A DNA stretch of 36,028 nucleotides. Source: Phycisphaerae bacterium. GTDB lineage: Bacteria > Planctomycetota > Phycisphaerae > UBA1845 > PWPN01. The stretch lies in contig JAUCQB010000020.1 in assembly GCA_030372985.1 (NCBI GenBank), forward strand, positions 1-36,028, written 5' to 3'. How positions within the stretch are numbered: the first letter of the stretch is position 1; each line of letters starts with the position of its first letter. Of the stretch, positions 15,349 through 23,024 are shown piece by piece. A model generated the notes under the pieces. The model was not told the DNA's origin. It did no database searches and worked only from the letters and a program-made list of their open reading frames with translations. The position numbers were made by a program, and so were the translations under genes.

Positions 15349-18072
15349 TCAGTGCACGGTGATGATGCGGTTCCAGATGCGCGTGCCCTGGAGTTCGCTC
15401 AGGCCGACGCGGATCTTCTTGCCGACCAGGTCGCTCGCGTCGTCGATCAGGAACTCCTTGCGAGCGCTCTGGCCCGAGAGGATGTTGATGAACCGGCGGC
15501 CCATGCGTCTGCGGGCCGGGGCGACCACGTATCCCTCGAAGCTGACCGGCTGGCTGGTGCGATTGGTCATTGTCTGCTGCACCACCACCCGGCCGCCGAG
15601 GCGATAGACGTTCACGTTGACGTCGATGTTCTCGAGTCCCAGCTCAAACCACGCGGGCGTGACGATTTTGTACCGCTGGTCCGCGTCGATCTCGAACTCC
15701 CCGACCAGCGGTGTCACCGCGGCCTCGGCGTTGATCGGAAAGCGGATCTGAATGGGTGACCGCAGCACCTCGTTCGGCTGCAAAGCGAAAGGAATGCGGT
15801 TGGGCCGCACGTCCCAGTCCGGCGGAGCGACCAGGCGCAACAGGCCGCTGATCGGCTCGTGATAAGTGTTCCGAAAGACTAAGTCGCGGGCATACGCGTC
15901 CAGGCTGAACTCCACGACAGGAGGAGCCACGACAAACTCGCGGCTGAACTCCATCAGCCAGGTCTGGGCGTTGATGATGAACGTCGGTCCCGGACCGATG
16001 GAAACAACCCGGCACTTGCCCAGCGGCTGCAGCGGCCGGCGCACGCCCCACAGGTCGACCTGTTCGGCGTTCTCGCCCAGCCAAAGCGTGTGCGTCCGGC
16101 CCTCGGGTGGAGCATAGTCATCCCAGACCATCATGATCGACCGCCCGTTGCGATCGAACAACATGCACTTTGCCTGCCCGTCGATGCTGCTGCGCGAGAT
16201 CGGTTCCGTCCCGCCGAGCAGATCGGCGACGGTGCGGAGCACGATGTAGTCCTCGCCCGGGGCGACCTGCGCGGACATCACATCGGCGTGCGTGGTCCAC
16301 GGGGCCGCAAGGAAAACACCACCCACCTTCTGAAAGTGGGTCTCGGCAAGACGACGGGACAAGTCGCTGAGCCGCTGGAGGCGCGGATAGAGCGAGGCCG
16401 GCGGCGCCTGGACCATGACCCATGTCTTGGAGCGTTCCTCGTCGAGGAAGGGGGCGAGATGTCGTTCGATGTCGTCCAGCGGCACGTCGGCCGGCAGCCA
16501 CACAGCATTGTACGATGCCAGTCGCTCGGTCGGCGGCGCGAACTCCGTCGTGATCGTCGAAGCCAGCAGCGGCTCGGTCATCAGGGTCTTCATCTCGCGG
16601 ATCAGGATGGGCAGGACCCGCGGGTACTTGTGATCGAGAAAAACCAGCTCATCGCCGTCGGCGCCCACCTGCCAGACATGAATCAGACCGGCATACCGCG
16701 ACCACAGGCCCGCGATCAGCGGCTTCCAGCCGATGGGGTCGTCGCTGAAGACTTCGAGCATTGACCGCGTCTCGCCGCACGATCGCTGAACATCGGGTGG
16801 ACAGCCGTCCGCCAGAACGCCCACCGGGTCGGCCTGCGTCTCAGCAATCACCTCCAGATAGCGGTCGATGCCCTCGTCCTGCTGCGCGGAGCCGGCCGCC
16901 TGACCCGCCCACCAGACCGGCACCTTGACCAGCTCGGGATGCAGGTTCAGAAGCAACTCGCGCTGCCCGGCGAGGACGGCCAGTCCGGTTTCCTGCAGGG
17001 CAACGCCGAAGCCCCGGCCGCTCTCGGTGGGCGGACTGATCTGAGAGGCCAGTCGAACGAAACACAACTTGCGCCGCACCAGGCTGGCGCCGTCATCCGA
17101 AACAACATCGAGCTCAGCGGTGTACGCCCCCACCGGCAGGTTTCGGTAAATGGTTGGTTCCGGTTCCGTCGTCTGCGTGGTCCGGACCGAGACGGATCGC
17201 TCCTCCACCAGTCGGCCGTCGGCAGCCTTGACGGCCAACCTGGCCGAGAGGTTCAAACCGTCCGGGTCGCTCACCTCCGGATAGAGGGCGACCGGTTCGA
17301 TCTCGGTGAACACGTTGCCGGGCCGGCTGGACCGAAGATTGACCCGAGGCAGGCGGTAGACGGTGATGTCGTCAAACCAGGCGGACGCCTTGACCTCCTG
17401 GTACTCAACGGCCCGCATGGGTCGGGGGCCGGTATTCCAGATGGTCGCCTGGGTCAGCCAAACGGAGATCCCGATGTAGCGAGAGTCCGGCACGTTACCC
17501 GGCAGGCCGATCATCAGAGGTACCCAGCCCTGGGGGGCACCGGTCCCCCCAGCGAACTCGCTGCACCGCTGCGTTCCCTCGATGACGCGGCCCTTGCGGT
17601 CGAGGTAGCGGGCCGTAACGTACGCCCTCGCCCACCTCAAAGGCGACGTCTTGCACCAGGCCACCACGAGGTAGTCGCTGTTGGTGCGAACGGATATGTC
17701 TCGCCCGACATAGTGAAAGCCGATGGAACCGCCGTTGAGATCGAGTCTGAAGCTGGGGGCGCCATCATGTCCTTCCCTGGTATCAAACCTGCCTTCGAGA
17801 TAAAGCGGGAAGCCCGCAGCCTCATGCTGCTTCCAGTACATGGGGTAGGGGTCGTAGTTGCCGAACCGCTGCTCGTCGAAATCGAAGTGCTTGACCACGC
17901 GCCGCCCGGCGATTGCGGGACGTTCGATGGGCTCAGCGTGCCTTGCCGGCTGGGAGGTCACCGCGCTGGTCCTCGGCGAGTTCGGCAGGGATTGGGCAGC
18001 CGTTCGAGAGACACCGTACCCGAGTGCCCCGAAGGCCGCAGCCCACACCAGTACCTGTCCGCCGGCGCGCAT
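15349..18072 (-). CDS. Large exported protein of unknown function
   Basis: ATG 18072 is preceded 5 nt upstream by GGAG (18078-18081) and followed by a signal peptide (MRAGGQVLVWAAAFGALGYG, cleavage near TAA-QS). An in-frame ATG 45 nt earlier has no better support. The mature protein is about 880 residues. Residues about 60-240 look like a carbohydrate-binding-type jelly roll (FDFDEQRFGNYDPYPMYW and SAWFDDITVYRLP). Residues about 250-345 look like an Ig-like domain. The middle (about 360-650) has the alternating strand-helix character of a TIM barrel, which could be an uncharacterised glycoside-hydrolase-like fold. Two beta domains end it. I cannot name catalytic residues. It is divergent from nadB with about 150 bp between starts. 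Confidence 0.7.
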   Translation of the reverse strand: MRAGGQVLVWAAAFGALGYGVSRTAAQSLPNSPRTSAVTSQPARHAEPIERPAIAGRRVVKHFDFDEQRFGNYDPYPMYWKQHEAAGFPLYLEGRFDTREGHDGAPSFRLDLNGGSIGFHYVGRDISVRTNSDYLVVAWCKTSPLRWARAYVTARYLDRKGRVIEGTQRCSEFAGGTGAPQGWVPLMIGLPGNVPDSRYIGISVWLTQATIWNTGPRPMRAVEYQEVKASAWFDDITVYRLPRVNLRSSRPGNVFTEIEPVALYPEVSDPDGLNLSARLAVKAADGRLVEERSVSVRTTQTTEPEPTIYRNLPVGAYTAELDVVSDDGASLVRRKLCFVRLASQISPPTESGRGFGVALQETGLAVLAGQRELLLNLHPELVKVPVWWAGQAAGSAQQDEGIDRYLEVIAETQADPVGVLADGCPPDVQRSCGETRSMLEVFSDDPIGWKPLIAGLWSRYAGLIHVWQVGADGDELVFLDHKYPRVLPILIREMKTLMTEPLLASTITTEFAPPTERLASYNAVWLPADVPLDDIERHLAPFLDEERSKTWVMVQAPPASLYPRLQRLSDLSRRLAETHFQKVGGVFLAAPWTTHADVMSAQVAPGEDYIVLRTVADLLGGTEPISRSSIDGQAKCMLFDRNGRSIMMVWDDYAPPEGRTHTLWLGENAEQVDLWGVRRPLQPLGKCRVVSIGPGPTFIINAQTWLMEFSREFVVAPPVVEFSLDAYARDLVFRNTYHEPISGLLRLVAPPDWDVRPNRIPFALQPNEVLRSPIQIRFPINAEAAVTPLVGEFEIDADQRYKIVTPAWFELGLENIDVNVNVYRLGGRVVVQQTMTNRTSQPVSFEGYVVAPARRRMGRRFINILSGQSARKEFLIDDASDLVGKKIRVGLSELQGTRIWNRIITVH

Positions 18073-18186
18073 GTCATCTCCGATCAGGGGTCTGCCGCTC
18101 ACCTCATCGGCGCGCAACAGAACCCGTCCACCAGGGTTCCTACCGAAGTTATCGGCTGATCTACCGGGGCGAATCAGTCTCGCGCA

Positions 18187-18215
18187 TTGAAGTCACAGCC
18201 CCTCCGACTTAGCAT
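18187..18215 (+). promoter_or_regulatory. Candidate nadB promoter next to the start codon
   Basis: TTGAAG (18187-18192) and TAGCAT (18210-18215) are separated by exactly 17 bp and match sigma70 boxes 4/6 each. The -10 box ends 10 nt before ATG 18226, so the mRNA would have almost no leader. This also argues that the in-frame TTG at 18187 is the -35 box and not a start codon. Confidence 0.45.
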
Positions 18216-18225
18216 ATCTCTCGAA

Positions 18226-19863
18226 ATGGCAGAACTATACGACACGAGGCGGTACCTGACTCAGTTCGACGTGCGGCGAATCCCCAACCTGTTTGCGGAT
18301 GTGCTGGTCATCGGTAGTGGTGTGGCCGGGCTGCGGGCGGCGATCGAGGCCGCCAAGTACGCTCCCGTCCTTCTGGTCACCAAGGGGCGGATCGAGGAGT
18401 CCAACACCGCCAGAGCTCAGGGCGGCATCGCGTCCGTTATGGCCCCGAGCGACAGCTTCGATGCTCACATCGAGGACACGCTGAGGGTCGGCTGCGGGCT
18501 GTGCGACCGGGCGGCGGTCGAGCGGATTGTCCGCGAGGGGCCGTCGCGGATTCAGGAGCTGATCGAGTGGGGAGCGATCTTCGACCGGCGACGGAGCACG
18601 CTGAGCCTTGGCCTGGAGGGCGGGCATTCGGCCCCGCGCATTGTCCATGCGATGGGCGATGCCACGGGTCTGGAGATCGCCAACACGCTGATCCGCGTTG
18701 CCCGGGCCTCGGAACAGATCCGAATCTTCGAAGACTGCTTCACCATCGACCTGCTTGTGGATGAGGGCCGTTGCTGTGGCGTAACGACGTTTCATCGCCA
18801 CTTCGGTCACCAGATCTTCTGGGCCAAGCAGGTCATCCTGGCGAGTGGCGGCTACGGGCAGGTGTACCGCGAATCGACGAATCCTCCGAACGCAACAGGC
18901 GACGGTTTGGCGATGGCGTATCGGGCCGGAGTCCCCCTGCGGGACATGGAGATGGTCCAGTTTCATCCGACAACGCTCTATGTGGCCGGTGCGACGCGGA
19001 CGCTCATCAGCGAAGCCGTCCGGGGCGAAGGCGCCTACCTTGTGGACCGCGATGGTCGCCGCTTCATGGAGGCCTATCATCCCGAACTGGAACTGGCCCC
19101 GCGCGATGTGGTCAGCCGGGCCATCCTCAGCGAGATGGCGAAACAGAACCTGACCTGCATGTACCTGGATGTCGGCCATCTGAATGCGGAGAAGTTCCGC
19201 AAGCGGTTCCCCACCATCTGCCGTCTGTGCGAGGAGTTCGACATTGACATCACCAAGGATCGCATACCCGTACGACCGGCGGCTCATTACATGATCGGCG
19301 GCCTGGTGGTGGATGAGCACACCCGGACACCAATGCCCGGCCTGCTGGCCTGCGGCGAGGCGGCCAGCAGCGGTGTTCACGGAGCCAACCGGCTGGCCAG
19401 CAATTCGCTGCTGGAAGGGCTGGTATTCGGCCGGGTGGCCGGAACCGTCGCCGGTGAGGCGGCCGCAGGCAGCAACGGCGCGGCTCAGCCAAAGTTGATT
19501 CACAGCGAGGTGGAGCGGTCGCAAAGAACCGCCCTGGATCTGGCAGACGTTCTGAACTCGCTTCGCAGCGTGATGTGGCGTAACGTCGGAATCGAACGAA
19601 CGGGCGCCCGGCTCGCCGAAACTGAGGAGATCATCCAGTTCTGGGGCCGGTACATGATGGACAAGCTGTTCGACGACCAGCTCGGCTGGGAAACGCAGAA
19701 CCTGCTCACGGTGGCCCGCCTGATGACCGCCTCGGCCCTGGCACGACAGGAGTCGCGAGGCGTCCACTTCCGCACCGATCACCCGACCACGAACCCCAAA
19801 TGGGATGGCCGACACGTTATCGTCGAACGGTGCAGCCCGGGCTTGAAGCTCGAAGTGCGATGA
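18226..19863 (+). CDS. nadB: L-aspartate oxidase
   Basis: NadB oxidises L-aspartate to iminoaspartate with FAD, the first step of de novo NAD synthesis. The dinucleotide-binding motif VIGSGVAGLRAAIEAAKYA lies near residue 25. The NTARAQGGIASV segment, the MEMVQFHPTTLY motif, the SEAVRGEGAYLVDRDGRRFM active-site stretch, RDVVSRAI and PAAHYMIGGL are all present and typical of the NadB/SdhA/FrdA family. SNSLLEGLVFGRVAG near residue 405 is typical of NadB rather than SdhA. Length (545 residues) fits NadB. I start at ATG 18226; a TTG 39 nt earlier overlaps the presumed promoter. There is no Shine-Dalgarno sequence. nadA and nadC are not nearby. Confidence 0.93.
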   Translation: MAELYDTRRYLTQFDVRRIPNLFADVLVIGSGVAGLRAAIEAAKYAPVLLVTKGRIEESNTARAQGGIASVMAPSDSFDAHIEDTLRVGCGLCDRAAVERIVREGPSRIQELIEWGAIFDRRRSTLSLGLEGGHSAPRIVHAMGDATGLEIANTLIRVARASEQIRIFEDCFTIDLLVDEGRCCGVTTFHRHFGHQIFWAKQVILASGGYGQVYRESTNPPNATGDGLAMAYRAGVPLRDMEMVQFHPTTLYVAGATRTLISEAVRGEGAYLVDRDGRRFMEAYHPELELAPRDVVSRAILSEMAKQNLTCMYLDVGHLNAEKFRKRFPTICRLCEEFDIDITKDRIPVRPAAHYMIGGLVVDEHTRTPMPGLLACGEAASSGVHGANRLASNSLLEGLVFGRVAGTVAGEAAAGSNGAAQPKLIHSEVERSQRTALDLADVLNSLRSVMWRNVGIERTGARLAETEEIIQFWGRYMMDKLFDDQLGWETQNLLTVARLMTASALARQESRGVHFRTDHPTTNPKWDGRHVIVERCSPGLKLEVR

Positions 19864-19916
19864 GGCGGCCAGGCCTTCGGCAGCAGATCTGAATGCAAAA
19901 CCGTTTCTCGGGTGGG

Positions 19917-20156
19917 TTACCGGCGTTTCTTGGCCCCATTCGCGGGCGCTTCGACGGCGGCGATGTGCAGAAGTGAGATGAACGCGGCACGCTCAGCGAC
20001 CCCTCCCCGGCCGCCCAGTCCCACGTAGAGCCCGTTCTTGACCCGCAAGACCAATTCGGGATGACGGATATCGTAGCGATCCCCGCTGCTGGTAATGATG
20101 CGGAAAGGCTCAAACGGCTTGCGCCTCAAGAGATCTTCAATGGTGTCAAGTGTCAT
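19917..20156 (-). CDS. Small conserved planctomycete-type protein (79 aa)
   Basis: The sequence MTLDTIEDLLRRKPFEPFRI is typical of a small family I recognise from planctomycete genomes, in which short proteins begin with a helix and an RKPFxPFRI motif followed by SSGDRYDIRHPELVL. Function is unknown. The fold is probably a compact alpha/beta domain and no catalytic residues stand out. I start at ATG 20156; a longer frame starts at 20222 but its extra 22 residues look unlike protein. There is no ribosome-binding site, yet a perfect TATAAT lies 9 nt upstream, so the mRNA is likely leaderless. Confidence 0.75.
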   Translation of the reverse strand: MTLDTIEDLLRRKPFEPFRIITSSGDRYDIRHPELVLRVKNGLYVGLGGRGGVAERAAFISLLHIAAVEAPANGAKKRR

Positions 20157-20165
20157 AATACAATC

Positions 20166-20194
20166 ATTATAGCTCAGGTCGATGCCAAGAGCAA
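20166..20194 (-). promoter_or_regulatory. Promoter for the 79-aa gene
   Basis: On the minus strand TTGCTC (20189-20194), a 17-bp spacer and a perfect TATAAT (20166-20171). The start codon is 9 nt beyond the -10 box, leaving a leader of only 1-3 nt. Confidence 0.55.
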
Positions 20195-20309
20195 AGGACC
20201 GTGCGCAGGGACAACAGCTCACTCGGCCGCAGCGTGGTTCCTGGCTTCAGAGACATCCGGCGTTGGGTTGGAGACGTCGTCGCAACGCCGCGCACGATAG
20301 TGGCCTGAC

Positions 20310-22070
20310 TCACAACCAGATCCCCGAGAACAGCAGCATCAGGCCGCCGACGATCAGGACAAAAAGCGTCCACCAGAGGAGCACGTGCGTATACCAGTGA
20401 CGCCCAAGGTCGGCGAAGATGTTCAGTTTGCGCCAGTTAAAGGTCAGATCATCGGTGACCTGCTCGGGGCGCGGGGCGGGAGTCAGAAGGCTGACGATCA
20501 CACACGCCGCGACGGCCACCAGCCAACTGACCACCGCCTGGTTGCCGAACGGCGCGAGCCAGTCGGCGACAGGGCCGTGGATATACTCCAGGTGCAGGGC
20601 GAGTTTGATCGCGATCGTCGCCAGGAACCCGAGCAGGACGCCGACCGAGGCTCCCTGTCCATTGATGCGCCTGAAGAGAATGCCCAGCAGGAAGATCGCT
20701 CCAAACGGCGGCGCGAAGAACGCGTAAAGCGTCTGCACATAGTCGAAGAGACCCCCGCCCAACCGGGCGATCAGCAGGGCCAGCAGAATTGCCAATGCCA
20801 GGAACGCGATCGCCGCGACACGGCCGGTCCAGACAAGGTTCTTCTCCGAGGCGGTCGGACGGAACATCGGTTTGTAGATATCCAGCGTAAAGATGGTGGC
20901 CGTCGAGTTGAGCACGGCCTGCACCGTCGACTGGATGGCCCCGAACAGAGCGGCCAGGAAGAGCCCGCGGATCCCCAACGGAACAAGCTCCTGCAACATG
21001 TGAATGTAGCCCTTGTCGGCTTCGGGGCCCACCTGGGCCCACGGCAGTTTGAGAATCTCAGGGTTCCTGGCGAACAGAATCAGGCCGGGCAGTACCACGA
21101 TCACCGGAAGCAGGATTTTCATATAGCCGGCAAAGACAATGCCCATTCGGGCGTGATACATGCTCTTGGCGCCCAGCACGCGCTGGATCATGAACTGGTT
21201 GATCACGTTGTACCAGATGCTGACGGTGAAGGTGATCAGGATCAGGCTCGACCAGGGGATGAGCTGGTGAGTCGCCGGTTGAATCACCGACAGCCGGTTG
21301 TAGGTTTCCTCGCCCGGCACGATGTTTTGGACATTTTGGGCAACGGCCTCCGCCCAGACTCCGTTTTCGGCCTGGTTCCGCTCGATGACGGTCTTGAATC
21401 CATCAACGACCGAGTGATCGGGCGAGAGACTCTGCAGGCCCAGAATCGTCACCGTCATGCCGCCGGCCACCATGACGATGACCGTGAACACGTCGGCCCA
21501 GGCGGCGGAACTCAGGCCGCCATAGATCGCCCAGGCCCCGGCCGCGATCGCCAGGACCGTGACCGCAAACCACAGGTCCCAGCCAAACAGCTTCTGAATC
21601 GCCACTCCCCCGCCGTACAGCACGCCCGCCAGGAATGCTAGAACGTTGGTGATCACCGTCACGATGGCGAACACATTCCGCAGCGTCGGGTTGAACCGCC
21701 GCTCCATGAACTCGGGAGCGGTGAACACCTTGGAGGCCAGCAGAAACGGGATGAAAAACCAGATGAGGATGCTGAACGACAGAATGTTGCCCCACTCGAA
21801 CAAGGCCGCGCAGATGCCGAGCATGAACGCCGCGCCCACCATGCCGATGAAGTGTTCGGAGCTGATGTTCGAGGCGATGAACGAGCTGCCGACGACGTAC
21901 CACGGCAGGCTGCGACCGGCCAGGAAGTAGTCGTCCGATTTGGACTTCTTCCGCCGCCCCGCCCAGTAGCCGATCATGGACAAGATCACGAAGTAAGCGA
22001 TGAAAGCGAAGTAATCCCAGCCGCCAAGCTGAAACGACTCCAGGCCTTTCATTGAGGTCTCAGCAATCAT
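20310..22070 (-). CDS. Sodium:solute symporter (SSS family)
   Basis: This 586-residue integral membrane protein belongs to the SSS/SGLT family, which imports sugars, amino acids or other organic solutes with Na+. The family features are visible from the front: DYFLAGRSLPWYVVGSSFIASNISSEHFIGMVGAAF, then YGGLSSAAWADVFTVIVMVAGG, then ATIFTLDIYKP. About 13-14 hydrophobic segments can be counted. The text is closest to the SGLT-like sugar branch. ATG 22070 has GGGAG 5 nt upstream; frames starting further up add unlikely residues. It lies downstream of the toxin-antitoxin pair on the same strand and near rhamnosidase, SDR and DapA-like genes, which suggests uptake of a sugar or sugar acid (inference). 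Confidence 0.9.
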   Translation of the reverse strand: MIAETSMKGLESFQLGGWDYFAFIAYFVILSMIGYWAGRRKKSKSDDYFLAGRSLPWYVVGSSFIASNISSEHFIGMVGAAFMLGICAALFEWGNILSFSILIWFFIPFLLASKVFTAPEFMERRFNPTLRNVFAIVTVITNVLAFLAGVLYGGGVAIQKLFGWDLWFAVTVLAIAAGAWAIYGGLSSAAWADVFTVIVMVAGGMTVTILGLQSLSPDHSVVDGFKTVIERNQAENGVWAEAVAQNVQNIVPGEETYNRLSVIQPATHQLIPWSSLILITFTVSIWYNVINQFMIQRVLGAKSMYHARMGIVFAGYMKILLPVIVVLPGLILFARNPEILKLPWAQVGPEADKGYIHMLQELVPLGIRGLFLAALFGAIQSTVQAVLNSTATIFTLDIYKPMFRPTASEKNLVWTGRVAAIAFLALAILLALLIARLGGGLFDYVQTLYAFFAPPFGAIFLLGILFRRINGQGASVGVLLGFLATIAIKLALHLEYIHGPVADWLAPFGNQAVVSWLVAVAACVIVSLLTPAPRPEQVTDDLTFNWRKLNIFADLGRHWYTHVLLWWTLFVLIVGGLMLLFSGIWL

Positions 22071-22148
22071 ATGGGCTCCCGGCTTGTGGTTCGTAAACCA
22101 TCGGGACGACATCCTAAGGCATGGCGGCATGTCCGATCAATCGGAATC

Positions 22149-22163
22149 GGCAAGCGGCTTGCC
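22149..22163. terminator. Hairpin between antitoxin and symporter genes
   Basis: GGCAAG-CGG-CTTGCC forms a 6-bp stem with a 3-nt loop in the short gap after the antitoxin stop. No T run follows on either strand, so it may only be a weak terminator. Confidence 0.3.
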
Positions 22164-22187
22164 TCGATGCGGGCGACGAATGAATGC

Positions 22188-22517
22188 TCAGGCGCGAGCC
22201 GGCTCTTCCCTGGCCCGCACGAAGCGGATTTCGACGCGCTTGTTGGGCGCGGCAGCGACGCGACGGAGCATGGAGAGCGAGTGCCCTTCGTAATCGGCGT
22301 CCTCGAGCCGGGAGATCACCGACGGGGTCGTGCCCACGAGCCGGGCGAGTTGTTGCTGCGTCAGCCCGGCGCTCTTGCGCAGGCGGTACACCTTGCGGGC
22401 CACCTCGGCGTTGGCCCGCTCCTCGTGCAATTCGGCGAGACGCTCCGGTCTGCCCTCGAAGTAGCGCCGGTCCAGAATCTCGACCGCGTCGGTTGCAGGT
22501 TTTCGTTTGCGGGCCAT
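22188..22517 (-). CDS. HigA-like XRE antitoxin
   Basis: This 109-residue protein has a central helix-turn-helix (KSAGLTQQQLARLVGTTPSV then ISRLEDADYEG) of the XRE/Cro type at about residues 48-75. It follows the toxin gene with a 2-nt gap. Its ribosome-binding site GAGGAG lies inside the last codons of the toxin gene, so translation is probably coupled. HigA-type antitoxins bind their toxin and repress their own promoter; a matching palindrome sits at 22907-22922. The N-terminal 35 residues, which include an RYFEGRPERLAELHEERAN segment, may be the toxin-binding part (inference). Confidence 0.88.
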   Translation of the reverse strand: MARKRKPATDAVEILDRRYFEGRPERLAELHEERANAEVARKVYRLRKSAGLTQQQLARLVGTTPSVISRLEDADYEGHSLSMLRRVAAAPNKRVEIRFVRAREEPARA

Positions 22518-22519
22518 TC

Positions 22520-22888
22520 TCAGGGCTCCTCATGAGTATGCTTCGCAGGGTCAGCCTCGAGCTTCCGCCTTCGCTCGATAGCCTCTTCGATTTCCCTGGG
22601 CGGGACCTCTCGCTCCTTGGTCAAACCGTGCGAAAGAACGGCCGCCACGTTCCCGTGGAAGAAGTAGAGCATCCGGTAGTTGACGCCCCGTTGGGCAACA
22701 CGAAGCTCATAAATGCCGTCCCTCAGATAATCGGCCTCCGGACGACGAAGCTCGTGTCCGAGTTCGCGAAGCCGCTCGATTCGAACCCGGCACTTGGCGA
22801 TTACCTTGGGCTGAAGCCCATCCAGCCAGTCCAGGAGCGGCACGCTCCCATCGTCCTCCCGGTATAAGACTACCTTCGTTCGAGGCAT
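22520..22888 (-). CDS. HigB/RelE-like toxin (phage Gp49-like family)
   Basis: This 122-residue protein fits the RelE-superfamily, Gp49-like (DUF891) toxins, which cleave mRNA at the ribosome. Diagnostic text includes PLLDWLDGLQPKVIAKCRVR, LRDGIYELRVAQRGVNYRML and FHGNVAAVLSHGLTKE. These match the helix pair and the strand-rich core with conserved basic residues (R in ELR, R in YRML, K in LTKE). It is the first gene of the pair, the order typical of higBA. A well-formed promoter and operator lie directly upstream. The ribosome-binding site AGGGG is 9 nt from the ATG. The pair sits between the symporter and the ceramidase-like gene, splitting an apparently functional gene cluster. Confidence 0.9.
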   Translation of the reverse strand: MPRTKVVLYREDDGSVPLLDWLDGLQPKVIAKCRVRIERLRELGHELRRPEADYLRDGIYELRVAQRGVNYRMLYFFHGNVAAVLSHGLTKEREVPPREIEEAIERRRKLEADPAKHTHEEP

Positions 22889-22902
22889 GTATTCTTTCCC
22901 CT

Positions 22903-22931
22903 ATTATTCGCAATTTTGCGAAGTTTGTCAA
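22903..22931 (-). promoter_or_regulatory. Toxin-antitoxin promoter with embedded palindromic operator
   Basis: On the minus strand a perfect TTGACA (22926-22931), a 17-bp spacer and AATAAT (22903-22908, 5/6). The perfect palindrome TTCGCAA-TT-TTGCGAA (22907-22922) fills most of the spacer and overlaps the -10 box. A repressor bound there would block RNA polymerase, as expected for HigA-type autoregulation. Confidence 0.8.
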
Positions 22932-23024
22932 GTCACAAATCGGGTGATTTTATCGGTCCCGCACTGCGTGCATCACCGGGCCGACACGCGAGCGTCCCCG
23001 CCCCGGACGTGTCGCAGGCCCCCA

